DNA of 64,000 bases from Blastocystis sp. Blastoise (taxonomy: Eukaryota; Sar; Bigyra; Opalinata; Blastocystidae): NCBI GenBank assembly GCA_039096225.1, contig JBBPEB010000021.1, forward strand, positions 248,001 to 312,000, in the 5' to 3' direction. The position numbers were made by a program, and so were the translations under genes. The notes under the pieces are model-generated. The model made no database searches and was not told the DNA's origin. It saw only the letters and a list, made by a program, of their open reading frames with translations. Numbering within the stretch: position 1 is the first letter of the stretch; every line of letters starts with the position of its first letter. Positions 38,761-50,871 of the stretch are shown here, piece by piece.

Positions 38761-38879
38761 CTATAACAACACTTGACCCAATAATAGTTTGTAATTAGCC
38801 AATTGAGAAAAGAAGTCTTTTGTTTCTTAACTATCAATATTTTTTTGTCTTCTATATAATATAAATATAGTGATGATAA

Positions 38880-40000
38880 GAAATAAATAACAAAATACCT
38901 TTGAAGACCAGAGTTAATCTGGAATCTGATTTTGTTAACAATATTAAGACCTGGAAAGCACTAATTCTTCCAAATGAACCCATTCTGAATTTGCAAGAAT
39001 CGCTGATCGCTCTATAGAAACAAATTATTTTATAAGATCAATGAAGATTAGTAAATAAAAATACTTCTGACAGATTACATCCTTAAATAAAACATCTCTA
39101 AATAAGAAAATATAATAGATATAGAATAAAAATAAATAAATAGAGACTTACAAGAACAATCTATTTTTTGTATATAATAATTTTTTGTTTTGTGAAAATA
39201 GTACATCGAAGCAATCAGGTTTAGGTAACTCTCTCGTTGGGCTACAACAGTTTAGGAGATAAACTTTACCATTCATAATTGTTTTTTGTAAATCTATAAT
39301 AGAGCTAAATATTCAACTATATTTATATACCCAACAACGTACCATTTCAGAATTCATCAATCATAAGCCACTTCAACAGCATTATGATTTTTGGCAATGT
39401 ATTTATTTCTATTCTATCTCTATCCTTGCACATCAACTGGAGGTGTCCATAATCCTCAATATGTTACATTTCCATGGATCTCAACTTTTCCAATAAATTC
39501 ACCAGAATGTTTGTAACTAAAGACAATTAAACACAATAAACAAATAAAATATACTATAAATGAGTAGACACATTCAATCAATAATATATTAAGGCTTTTA
39601 AAGCACTTTGGGACGACTATTAAATCAAATACAAAATATGAAGTGAAAATATTTTAATTTTTGGCTTATTTTTTTTGAAATTTAAGAATTAAGTAAAATA
39701 TACTATAGTAATTAAACTATTATGTTAATATTGTAATAAAAATTAATTATATATTTTATTATGTTTATTTAGAATAGATCATACCTTCTAGGTCATACTG
39801 TCCTTCTTAATTTATGGATATTGGCTTTCCAAAACACCATTTGGCTTGTCTGGTATTTTTTTATTGCTATTTTTATGCTATATAGTCTACTGTACATCTA
39901 CTATAGGATAAACAAACGGATTAATATATTCAATATTCAACATTCTTAACAAATCATTTACATGTCGGCAAACAGTTACTCAGAACTACTCTTCAATGGA
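38880..40000 (-). pseudogene. Decayed multi-exon host-like gene fragment inside the MULE
   Basis: Higher-GC islands on the minus strand carry coding texture. Around 39163-39305 an exon reads ...GKVYLLNCCSPTRELPKPDCFDVLF... and ends at a consensus GTAAGT donor. Around 38899-39012 another reads DQRFLQIQNGFIWKN, a stop, then CFPGLNIVNKIRF. Around 39400-39530 a third reads GEFIGKVEIHGNVTY with a stop. The RFLQIQNGFIW and PDCFDVLF strings recall PH-type domains and the third weakly recalls OSBP-type domains; neither is certain. Stops and frame changes show decay. It may be a captured host fragment (Pack-MULE). Confidence 0.35.
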
Positions 40001-40510
40001 TTTGATCAATGGATAATTACTTCTCAAACTGTTTTAGCCCAAGTTTATGAAATAGTTACACATTGGTTGATTTGGTGAAACTCAAAGATTTTCAAATACA
40101 ATATTTAATTTGTTGAATGCATTAGATCTTCTATTCTCTTGGATTTAGAGTATATATTATTCTTTCTTTTCACTTTTTATCTGCAATCAATTTTTAATTT
40201 GTTTTTTTAAGTTGTTATTTTTGATATATTATATTATATTTTATCTATAGTATGAGATGAAACGTTTATTGTTCACTTGAGTTTTATTTAGAGTATATAT
40301 ATTTTTATATTATTTGTTTAATATTATATATTTAATAAACTTAGTATATATAGTTCTTCATTTATGGTAAAAAAAGACTAATTATGGATAGTATTATATT
40401 AAATTATGTAAATAGTATTTGAGATAGGATATTGATGGTTTTCTGTGTCGTTAATATATATATATAATCTTATTTTGTCAAAATATATTAAATAAAGACT
40501 TATTCTTTTG

Positions 40511-40541
<31 letters not shown>

Positions 40542-40847
40542 GTTCGTTTATGGTTATAGAGTATTGAATGTTATTGTTTATTGATATATAGGAAGAAAGA
40601 TTTAAGAATGATGAACTCAACAAGAATAAAAACAATAGGTTATATATATGGAAAGTATGTAATATAATTTTGAGTATAATAATTGAATAAATAAAAAATG
40701 TTTATATATATATATATATAATGAATGAGTATCATAAAAATAGATTTAAATAAGATATATATGAATAATACTATGATAATTAGTTAAATTAGATACATAT
40801 TTGTTTATAGTATTAGAGATAATATGGAAAATAATATTGATAAATGA

Positions 40848-41033
40848 TTAATCAAAACGAGTCATTTTAACCTGGTCTTCAAGTGGTATGGCACGTTTCA
40901 CATGAGGAACCTTTTTATACTTCTTATTCATAGCCTCTTCTGCCTTTCTCTTTCGTCTAATAGTGGCAGGCTTACCTTTTGACTGTAGAGCATAAAGAGG
41001 CTTCAGAATCTTACAACATGGCGTTTGTGACAA
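40848..41033 (-). CDS. Small basic open frame in the MULE (unknown)
   Basis: 61 codons, Lys/Arg-rich (RRKRKAEEAMNKKYKK), less AT-rich than its surroundings, so possibly an exon. The upstream part in the same frame is open but low-complexity. No family recognised. It could be a relic of the element's own gene. Confidence 0.25.
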   Translation of the reverse strand: MSQTPCCKILKPLYALQSKGKPATIRRKRKAEEAMNKKYKKVPHVKRAIPLEDQVKMTRFD

Positions 41034-41099
41034 TATCTCGTTATCAATGAAACTATATAGTATTGGCTAATAGTATATATAATATGTTTATTATATTTA

Positions 41100-43400
41100 T
41101 ATATATATATCATATATGGTATAAATGATATAGATGATATAGATGATATAGATGATAAATAGAAGGAATAAATTATATATAGATAATATAGATAATATAG
41201 ATAATATAGATAATATAGATAATATAGATGATATAGATGATAGATGATAGATGATATAGATGATATAGATGATATAGATGATATAGATAATATAGATGAT
41301 ATATAGAAGGAATAAATTGTATATATAAATGATATAAGATGATATAGACAATGTATATATGATATAGATGATACATAGATAATATAGATGATATAGATGA
41401 TATAGATGATATAGATATAGTGATATAGATGATATAGATGATACATAGATAATATATAGATGATATATATAGATATAGATAATATATAGATATAGATGAT
41501 ATAGATAGCATATAGATAGTATAGATGATATAGATAATATAGATGCTATAAATGATATAGATGATATAGATGATATAGATGATATAAATAATATATAGAT
41601 AATAAATAGATAATATAGATGATATATAGATGATATATAGATGATATATATAAATAATATAGATAATATAGATAATATAGATGATATATAGATATATATA
41701 CGTAATATAGATGATATATAGATATATATAGATAATATAGATGATATATATAGATATATATAGATAATATAGATGCTATATATATGATATATAAATGATA
41801 TAGATGATAATATAAATAATATAGATAATATAGATGATATATAGATGATATAAATGATATAGATGATAATATATAGAAGAAATAGTACTATATATATGAT
41901 ATATAGATATACAGGATAATATAGATAATATAGATAATATAGATGATAAAAATAATATATAGATGATATAGATAATATATTAGGAGGAACAGATAGTATG
42001 GATAAATGATATAAGATAATATAGATAATATATAGATAATATATAGATAATATAGATAGTATATAGATAATATATAGATAATATATAGATAATATATATA
42101 ATATAGATAATATATAGATAATATAGATGGTATATAGATGATAATATATAGGAATAGATAGTATGTATAGAAGAAATAGATATTATATATAGATGAAATA
42201 GATGATATATATTATATAGATGATAAATAGAAGGAAAAGATTATAAATATATAGATAATATAGATAATATATAAATGATAAATAGATTACTTATGGAAGA
42301 AATAGATGATATATAGATATTATATGGATTCAATATAGATGGAATAGATTATATATGTAATGAATAGATAAATGAAGGAATAGATGGTATATAGATAATA
42401 TATAGATGTATATGGATAATATATATAGATAATATATATATGATATATAGTAATATATACATAATATATCGGAATAGATAATATAATAAAGAAAATATAT
42501 TATCTATAAAATTAATAAATAATATATAGATAATATATAGATGGTATATAGATGTATATGGATATATTGAAATATCGATAATTAATAGAAGAAATAGATG
42601 ATATATAGATAATAGATAGAATGAATAGATGATATATATAGTATATAGATATACATAAATGATATATATATATAATATATATAATATTATATAGATGATA
42701 TATAGATAATAGATACAAAATAGATAATATATATATAATATATAGATGATACATATATGATTTATAGAGGAATAGATTGTAAATAGAATGAATAGATGAT
42801 ATATAGATAATATATAAATGGTATATGTATGATATATAAATGATATATAAATGATATATAGATAATATATAGATATTATATAGATGATATAAAGATGATA
42901 TATATAGATATTATATATATGATATATATAGAAGGAATAGATGGTATAAAGATAATATATAGAATGAATATATAAAATATAGATAATATATAGAATGAAT
43001 AGATAATACATAGAATGAATATATGATATATAAATGATATATAAATGGTATATAGATAATATATATATGACATATAGATATATATATAATATATAGATAT
43101 TATGCATATGATGTATATAGGATGAATCGAAGGTATATAGATAATACATAGAAAGAATAGATCATATATAGATGATATATAGTAATATATAGTAATATAT
43201 AGATATAAATGGTATATATATAGATAATATATATATGATATATATAAATATTATATATGTGATATATATAGAAGGAATAGATGGTATAAAGATAATATAT
43301 AGAAGGAATAGATAATACATAGAATGAATAGATGATATATAAATGATATATAAATGGTATATATATAATGTATATATAAATTATATCATATATTATATAT
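41100..43400. repeat. TAGATGATA / TAGATAATA minisatellite
   Basis: About 2.3 kb of short units (ATAGATGAT, ATAGATAATAT, ATATAGAAGGAATAGATGG), with higher-order blocks repeated around 42900-43050 and 43250-43350. Open frames read Tyr/Ile/Ser/Leu strings and are not genes. Confidence 0.85.
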
Positions 43401-43479
43401 ATATATATGTAAAATGATATACGAATATATATAAAGATGTAGATGAGTTATATATTGATGTAAATGGTCTTTAGATTCA

Positions 43480-43930
43480 TCTGTGATATAATGTTATATA
43501 TATAATATATATATTCTATATATAGTATATATAGTACTTATATAGAATATATATGTTATATAGAATATATAAATAGTACTTATATAGCATATATATATTA
43601 TATAGAATATATAGTATATATAGTATATATATAACCAATATACATAAAGATATATATAACTTGTATTATAAAGATGCTAAATTATTATAACTACGAAGAG
43701 ATATTATTTTTTTATGTAAAACCATTCTATATACTAGTTATATATATCTTTATGTATATAGGTTATATCTATACTATATATACTATATATCATATATATA
43801 TGTTCCATATAAGTACTATATATGCTCTATATAATATATATATTCTATATAAGTATTATAATATAGAATATATACTATATATACTATATATAGTACTAAT
43901 ATAGAATATATATATTATATATATAACATT
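43480..43930. repeat. TATATAGTA-type palindrome-rich repeat
   Basis: Runs of ATATAGTATATATAG and TATATAGAATATAT on both sides of ~43675-43745 are inverted relative to each other, making a loose palindrome of ~400 bases. For example, CATAAAGATATATATAAC at 43644 faces GTTATATATATCTTTATG at 43736. Confidence 0.5.
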
Positions 43931-43945
43931 ATGTCACAAATACAT

Positions 43946-45105
43946 TCAAAAATCATATACATCAATATATAACTCATCTACATCTTTATATATATCCTTA
44001 TATCCTTTTACATATATATATATATTATATATCATATATATACCTGTAATGACAAGAGCTACACTACTGAGACCCATGAAAGTACCACTAAGAAGGATTA
44101 CTGATGGAGATAAAGTTAATAGACTTATGTTACCTACTATCATGGTATACTATGATAACAAACGAAGATCCTTAGGTATACTGTGACTATTCAAAGCTAT
44201 TTCATTATTGGTTTTCTATTTACCAAATAACATGAAGAATACTTAATTATTTATATTCATTTTATTAACTACTTCTATTATTAAAACGATATAACTATAT
44301 AAATTTTCATTAAGTATAATATTAGTAACAGCATAATGAATATAGTTGTAGTTGATTCTAGGAAATCTCTCTCTTATCCTCTTCTTAGCTTAACCTATAG
44401 ATATGGTCTTAAATTCTGAATGACTCTTTAATAATTCAGAACAAATGTATCATTTAATGGATCAGAGAGCATTAGTTTATATTCTGTTTTTATAAAGACT
44501 ATATTAATTGTATAAGTAGATTGATCCAATAATGATTGACATTTATTTATGTCGACAGTATATACAATTTCTGTATTTATTAATAAAGCTTGAATCATAT
44601 CATTTGCCATATATCTCTTCACTAATATCGTTTTTCTCTTCATCTATATAATCTTCATGTTGAATATAATTAATAGAAGCTATATTATTATTATTACTAT
44701 TATTTAGAGTCTGTAGAAGATTATCTATGTATTCTCAACAAGTAATATCATCTGAAGAAGTAAACACATGGCTTTTATTAATTAATTCTTCTTCATCTTT
44801 TGCTAAATTATCATCTATATCTTGTTCTATATATATTTCCTCTACTATGTCAAAAGTATTTATTTTAGTAAAACTTAGATTATTCATTTGTTTCATGAAT
44901 ATTTTTTTCAGATTTTGAGAAGTTTTACATTCTTCTTGAGTTATTGTAATAGAAGTATAATTAGAATTTATACTATCATTAGTATCATTTGTTTGATTAT
45001 TGATTGAATCTGATATCATATCTTTATAGTAGTCATATGATGATTCTCTTATAGTATTATGTTTAAATAATTCTATATAATCAGCATCATATTTTGAACA
45101 TTTCT
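43946..45105 (-). pseudogene. Decayed coding pieces of the MULE
   Basis: Minus-strand islands with normal codon texture. One at 44735-~45105 (…SKYDADYIELFKHNTIRESSYDYY, then Ser/Asn/Asp-rich) ends in TGA followed by a further open stretch with more stops. Others are 44428-44643 (VDINKCQSLLDQSTY) and 43946-44143 (hydrophobic). No catalytic motif recognised. Probably the 3' exons of the element's gene after decay. Confidence 0.35.
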
Positions 45106-45139
45106 ATAAAAATATTATGTTAATAATAATAGTTATTAC

Positions 45140-45570
45140 ATTTATTAATTTAATAATATATATAATATATATAATATATAATAATATATAGTAATATATA
45201 GTAATATATAGTAATATATAATAATATATAATAATATATAGTAATATATAATAATATATAATAATATATAATAATATATAATAATATATAATAATATATA
45301 ATAATATAAAATATATAAAATTATATATAATAATATAAAATTATATATAATAATATATAATAATATAAAATTATATATAATAACATACAATAATATATAA
45401 TAATATATAATAATATATAATAATATATAATAATATAAGTAATATATAGTAATATATAGTAATATATAGTAATATATAGTAATATATAATAATATATAAT
45501 AATATATAACAATATATAATAGTATTTCTATAATAATATATAACAGTATATAATAGTATTTCTATAATAA
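45140..45570. repeat. TAATATATA minisatellite
   Basis: About 430 bases of TAATATATAA / TAATATATAG units, probably within an intron of the MULE gene. Confidence 0.9.
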
Positions 45571-45599
45571 TAAATATAATAATAACAACTATTTTATAA

Positions 45600-46170
45600 A
45601 ATACATTTATATCTTGAAAATGATAGTATTCCAGGTGATAACCATCATCATAAATATTATATATTGATAGACGCAATTACATTCTTGAATTGGGCAACGG
45701 TATCTAACAGAGGTTTCCGACACTCTCTCTATTATAACACTTTGACCATTAACACTTGAGTAGTAGCGAACAAATATATCTATTTCTTGTCGTGAATGGA
45801 ACACATCATTAAACCCAAAATGTTTTGAACACGCAATATTTGTTAAAATAACATTGATATAGTCATCATCTTTGTCATAAAACCCATTACAATTGTTTTG
45901 AGCTACCCACGACACATAATCAGTAACATAATTGGACGGAACTCGTATAAAAGATGCTTTCGTTAAAGGATTTATTACTCTGGTGTCTTTCGATCGTTTC
46001 TAAAGAGTTTATAAATTAGATAAAACGTCCTTACAATAATTATGTTTGAAATCTGTTTGATAAACTTATTAAAATTCATACTTTGAACTCTGTCAACTAT
46101 TGCATTATAAATCTCGTCATAAGACTCCATAATACTCGTCAACAACGTCAAATATAGAATAATTAATATA
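45600..46170 (-). pseudogene. MULE transposase N-terminal DNA-binding region, frameshifted
   Basis: The start MESYDEIYNAIVD (ATG complement near 46128) is followed by a short intron (GTAAGG...CTTTAG). A second exon then reads ...YVSWVAQNNCNGFYDKDDD..., with the FAR1/MuDR-like block VFHSRQEIDIFVRYYSS, ETSVRYRC and ECNC. Immediately after ECNC the homologous reading moves to another frame (RLSIYNIYDDGYHLEYYHF), so a single base is missing near 45673. This family normally continues into a catalytic DDE core, which is not visible. Confidence 0.55.
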
Positions 46171-46281
46171 AACAAAGAATTGTGTATTTTTTCCCCTTAA
46201 TTATTTTCTCTATAATTTACAACAATAAAAACACTGCCATTTTGTCAAGTTTATCGCGGTAATAATAGTACTCAAAAATAG

Positions 46282-46328
46282 ACTGTCCTGAGTCAAGTTT
46301 TACAATTTAGAGCGTCCTGAGTCAATTA
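46282..46328. repeat. Right terminal inverted repeat of the MULE (split)
   Basis: 47 bases complementary to the left repeat, ending GAGTCAATTA. The final four bases TCTC are found at 47999-48002, displaced by the Tc1-like insertion. Confidence 0.85.
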
Positions 46329-47996
46329 CTGGGTTTTTCATAAACAATAATGAAAATTTTACAAATTTTCGTGATTTTTCACAAACATTCGTTTTTTTTT
46401 CATTTAGATTCGCGAAAATTTCATTTGATTTAATAAAAATTTTACTTTATTTCACTTTATTTTTATAAATATTCGTAATTTTTCACTTTGATTAATTTTT
46501 TTTCATTTAAATTTAATAATTTTTTCATTTAAATTAACGTAAGTATTTTTGACTTTTGACCCTTTTTTTTAACTTTTATAAACATATAGACTATGAGCGA
46601 AAACAATTTAAGCCGAAACCAGCGAGGCCATTATTCCATCATTACTGATGAGACGAGAAAGCGAATTATTGACTTTTATACAAGCGGTGCCACCGATTTC
46701 TCAAGTTTTTGTCAAACTATGAAGGTTAATGAAAGTACTGCCCGATCAATCATTTCAAGTTATGTTAAAAATGGAAAAGTTGTCCGTCAAGTTCCTTCGG
46801 GTCGAAAAGCAAAAGTTGTTAGTCAAGAAATGAAAGATCAAATTATAAATTCAATTGATGAAAACTGCTGTATTACTTTAGGTCAAATTAGAGGAAAATT
46901 AATCGCGGTTTTTCCTGGTCAAGAAATTCCTTCGGTTTCCACTATTTTTAGAACCATAAATGGTCTTTTCTATTCGACGAAAAAGGTTCAAATTTCTCCT
47001 GCTGATCGAAATTCTCCAACCACAATCGAGAAACGTCATGAATACGCTGACTGGTTGGCTAGCAATAGAGACAGTTTTAACTTCGTCTACGTTGACGAAT
47101 CTGGCTTTAATTTATGGGAAAAAAGAATTTTTGGCCGAAGCAAGATAGGTTCTCCCGCAATTATGGTTGTTGATGGTCAACGTGGTTGTAACATTTCATT
47201 GGTTCTTGCTATTAGTGGTCTTCGGGGAAACGTTCATCATCAATTTTTCCGCAATTCTGTTGGTTCCGAGCAATTTCTTGAATTTCTTACTGGTTTATGC
47301 GAGACACTTCGTGGAATTTCAACTGCTAAGCCGTTTTGCATTATAATGGATAATTGTTCCATTCATAAAACCAAGGAAATCCTTGATTTTTTAGGCGCTT
47401 CTGGTATTGCTTTTCATTTTCTTCCGCCTTGGTCCCCTTTTTTGAACCCAATTGAAGAGTCCTTTTCTTCAATTAAAACAAAAGCTAGAAGCAATATTGC
47501 TTCTTTTGACTGGTCTAAGGAAAACATTCTGTCAGAAGCCAGAGCTCATGAAATGACATTACTCGATTATCGATATTTCATTCTTGAGCTCATGGTAACT
47601 GACAGTTTCCCGTCTAGTCTGACTATTGAGAACGTCCAAAAGTGGGAACAACACTCAATGGACTTCTTAAGAAGATGTCAGAATGATGAAATCATTCTTT
47701 AAGTTATTTTTTAAGTTTTTTTTTTATAAAAGTGTTGTTTAGTTGTTAAAATGTTAAAAAAAAGGGTCAAAAGTCAAAATAAAAATAACTAATTTAAATG
47801 AAAAAATTATTAAATTTAAATGAAAAAAAATTAATCAAAGTGAAAAATTACGAATATTTATAAAAATAAAGTGAAATAAAGTAAAATTTTTATTAAATCA
47901 AATGAAATTTTCGCGAATCTAAATGAAAAAAAACGAATGTTTGTGAAAAATCACGAAAATTTGTAAAATTTTCATTATTGTTTATGAAAAACCCAG
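46329..47996 (+). mobile_element. Tc1/mariner-like transposon inserted in the MULE terminal repeat
   Basis: 1,668 bases with ~245-base terminal inverted repeats (46329-46573 and 47753-47996) starting CTGGGTTTTTCATAAAC, and TA duplicated outside (46327-46328 and 47997-47998). It encodes one intact transposase. The site it entered is known exactly, because the opposite MULE repeat (33055-33105) is the empty version. Confidence 0.92.
46593..47702 (+). CDS. Tc1/mariner-IS630 family transposase
   Basis: A DDE transposase for cut-and-paste movement into TA. It has 369 codons and no intron. Residues ~20-75 form a helix-turn-helix DNA-binding part followed by a GRKAKV basic hook. The catalytic triad is visible: D168 in VYVDESGF, D253 in IIMDNCSIH and E288 in LNPIEES, with 34 residues between the second D and E (DD34E, Tc1 type). 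PPWSPFLNPIE is the family signature. No stop or frameshift, so the element could be active. Codon texture is less AT-rich than the surroundings, and the lack of introns contrasts with host genes, which suggests a recent arrival. Confidence 0.95.
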   Translation: MSENNLSRNQRGHYSIITDETRKRIIDFYTSGATDFSSFCQTMKVNESTARSIISSYVKNGKVVRQVPSGRKAKVVSQEMKDQIINSIDENCCITLGQIRGKLIAVFPGQEIPSVSTIFRTINGLFYSTKKVQISPADRNSPTTIEKRHEYADWLASNRDSFNFVYVDESGFNLWEKRIFGRSKIGSPAIMVVDGQRGCNISLVLAISGLRGNVHHQFFRNSVGSEQFLEFLTGLCETLRGISTAKPFCIIMDNCSIHKTKEILDFLGASGIAFHFLPPWSPFLNPIEESFSSIKTKARSNIASFDWSKENILSEARAHEMTLLDYRYFILELMVTDSFPSSLTIENVQKWEQHSMDFLRRCQNDEIIL

Positions 47997-48002
47997 TATC
48001 TC

Positions 48003-48011
48003 AAAATTTCA
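48003..48011. repeat. 9-bp target site duplication, right (AAAATTTCA)
   Basis: Matches 33046-33054 directly outside the MULE. Confidence 0.8.
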
Positions 48012-49029
48012 GAAACATTTTCAAAAAAACGGATCCTTTTCAAGATTTTTTCTATCTTTATTTTTTTTTAAACAGGGTTTTTTATATCAATTTATAAATG
48101 ATTTGTTTCCTACTTTTTATATATACACATATATATATAGCAACACACAAAACTATTGATTCATTTTGATATTGTACAAGTTAAAAACATAGAGTATAGC
48201 ATAAAAGTATAGAGTACATAAAAATAGACATATAAAAGGAATTATTAAATGAATAATATTAAAAGAAAACTGTTATTCAATATAATAAAAGTTGTATATA
48301 AATATAATGAGAAAAAAAACTTGAAAACGAGAAAAAAAAGAAGAAAAAAAAGGGAAAAGAAATTGAAAACAAGAGATATTTATATGGAGAACAGATTTGT
48401 AGAGAGAAAAAGAAACATGTGAAAATGAAAATAAATAGATAATAATATAAAATTGATATATATATATTGAATAATAAAAAACGGAAAAAGTTAAAAAACA
48501 CATCAAATAGTATTTATATATATACAGCAGCATAAAAAAATAGTATATGAATAATATACAGAGGATATAATGAAAAGAAATATATATAAATGAAAAGAAA
48601 TATATATAAATGAAAAGAAATATATATAATGATTAATAATATAAAACAATGAAATTTTATATATAATAATTAATAATACAAAAAAATGAATGTATTAATA
48701 TATATAATGATTAATAATATAAAAAAATATAAGAAAAACTTTTGAATTAGCAAATAATTATATAATAATTAATGATTAAAAAAAAAATAATAAATATATA
48801 TATCATATATATATACAATGAGCAAACGACATCGACGTTGAAAAGAAAGATAAATGAAAAAAAGAATATATATATATAAACTAAATTAGAATATATATAT
48901 ATGAAAACAAAGAAATGAAAAAAATGATATATATTATTATTATAGGATAGAAGATATTTATGAAATATACAAAGAAAAATCAATGCAGTATAAATATATA
49001 GATAATATATATATATATATATATAATAC
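48012..49029. other. AT-rich intergenic region
   Basis: Contains three tandem TGAAAAGAAATATATATAAA units near 48568-48630 and AT microsatellites. Short Phe/Tyr-rich frames on the minus strand are unsupported. Confidence 0.5.
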
Positions 49030-49304
49030 TTAAGGTTCTATGGTTTCTGCTTGTATAAAATAATCAATATTGTGGTTATATATGCATATAGTATTCACGT
49101 TTGTGATAGAATCGTCAGAATGACACTCTGGTGCGTCATTGGGGGTTTTTACGTTATGAATATCAACAGAAGGAGGAATAACTTCCATTTCCACGTGGAT
49201 ATGTGAAATACTATTCCGTGATGGAAGGTCTACAGTAGAATCACGTGACATAAAAACAGTATTCTCTTTTGTATATGGCAATTGGCTTTTAATTATTTTA
49301 TTGA

Positions 49305-49341
<37 letters not shown>

Positions 49342-49497
49342 AATAGTATTATTATTATTCTTTACAGTAGATAGAATGTTAGAAGCATGAGAAAGAGAAG
49401 TGAAATCTAGAGTTGACTGAATAAATTCAGACACTTTCAGATAATATTCATCTCTTTTTTCAGATGGAATATTTGTATGAGTGCATCCTTCTACAAA

Positions 49498-49531
<34 letters not shown>

Positions 49532-50871
49532 AAGAATATATCATTCTACATAAGAAATAAAAATGAATAATAAATATATATATTTATTAAAACTATAATA
49601 TAAATATATATACCAAGGAGGATAGTCACTTTGAAGTGTATTTGCTAGTATTTGTGCTTGCTTATAGGGGATAATCTCATCTTTAGTACCATGCATTTGA
49701 AATACAGGACTCTAAAGGTAGGGGATAAAATAAAGGAGAGAAAGAAGAATAGATATATATTATTAAGTTTTATATATATATATATATGTATATATATAAT
49801 ATATATATATAATATATATATACCTTAATAGCAGATGCACGTTGATAATTATCAAAAGGATCGCAATTGCGAAAGAAACAAGATCCAGGAATTAGACTGG
49901 CTCCTTTAAAAAGATATATATATATATATAATTAATAAAAATTGTATTTGAAAAATAAAAATATCAAAAATATCAAAAAAAAAAATAATAATAATAATAT
50001 ATACATAAATATATACCTGATAGGACTGCGCTATGAAGAATAATTCCTTGAATAAGAACATCTTTCTGAATTCCTAAATATGTACATGCTGTTGAACCAA
50101 CTATATATATATATAGTTATTATAGATAAATAAATAATAATAAATAATCCTATAAATTAGAATAGATATAATAATAATAATAAATAAACAAATATAATAA
50201 TAAATAAACAAATATAACTATAATAATAACATAAATATAACTATAATAATAATAACTATAATAATAATAATAACTATATATATATACTGCTTTCTCCATA
50301 TAAGTATATATTTGAATTCCAGTATTGTGAAACATATTTATATAATAGCATTGAATCTCTATATATATTTTCTTCTGTTGCTTTTCCTGAACTAAAACCA
50401 AAGCCTTCATAATCCATAATATAAATATCGAGTTTGGTTCGTTTAGAAAGTTCAATGCATCGAGGAGTAATACTGCCACAATCACAAGCATTTCCATGAA
50501 AATAAAGAAGCGCGCCACTAAAAAAAAATAAGTCATTTTAATAAAACAAGCAAATTATAAATACAACATACTTTGGATCTTTACATTTCACATGGAGAAC
50601 AGTGACAGTTTTCTCTTCATATACGGGAAGCTCAATAATATCTACATTTGTACCTTCACCAATCGGTCTTTCATATTTCTGGATAATAACTTTACCAAAG
50701 AACTGTCCGTTCTTTTTTATATATGTATCTATAAATAATAAAATAAAGATCAATTATTTTTGTCATACAATGAGGTGGATTAGGTGGATAAAAGGCAATA
50801 GAGGAAACCATCTTGTTGAGTGAGAATCCGCTTTTGAAGAAAGCCTTCACAATGATCCAAATTGCCTCCAT
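49030..50871 (-). CDS. ABHD17: ABHD17-like alpha/beta serine hydrolase
   Basis: ABHD17 enzymes remove palmitate from membrane proteins. Spliced minus-strand exons (50769-50871, 50572-50728, ~50292-50517, ~50035-50100, ~49825-49905, ~49612-49710 and 49030-49500) follow the family closely. FYPPNPPHYTY lies at the N-terminus, then LLYFHGNACDCGS, the DYEGFGFSSGKATEENIY stretch, the nucleophile elbow GESIG (Ser), PVFQMHGTKDEIIP (acid Asp) and EGCTHTNI (His). The N-terminal Cys cluster that anchors animal ABHD17 is not evident. The C-terminus is extended by ~110 residues with a poly-Asn run, absent from animal homologues. The start at 50871 gives a short hydrophobic lead before FYPPNPP. Confidence 0.88.

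Larger units (their letters stand above)
33055..48002 (-). mobile_element. Mutator-like element (MULE), interrupted by a Tc1/mariner element
   Basis: Bounded by perfect 51-base terminal inverted repeats (33055-33105; 46282-46328 plus 47999-48002) and a 9-bp target duplication, as expected for Mutator-like elements. Near the right end the minus strand encodes a domain resembling MuDR/FAR1 DNA-binding domains (VFHSRQEIDIFVRYY...SVRYRCPIQECNC). No catalytic core was found and the interior is largely AT-rich filler and minisatellites, so the copy looks non-autonomous or decayed. Without the nested insertion it is ~13.3 kb. Confidence 0.7.

Noticed and set aside
41003-43149. Tyr/Ile/Ser/Leu frames up to 266 codons
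   Set aside because: Minisatellite translation; periodic, several frames open, no gene-like GC rise.
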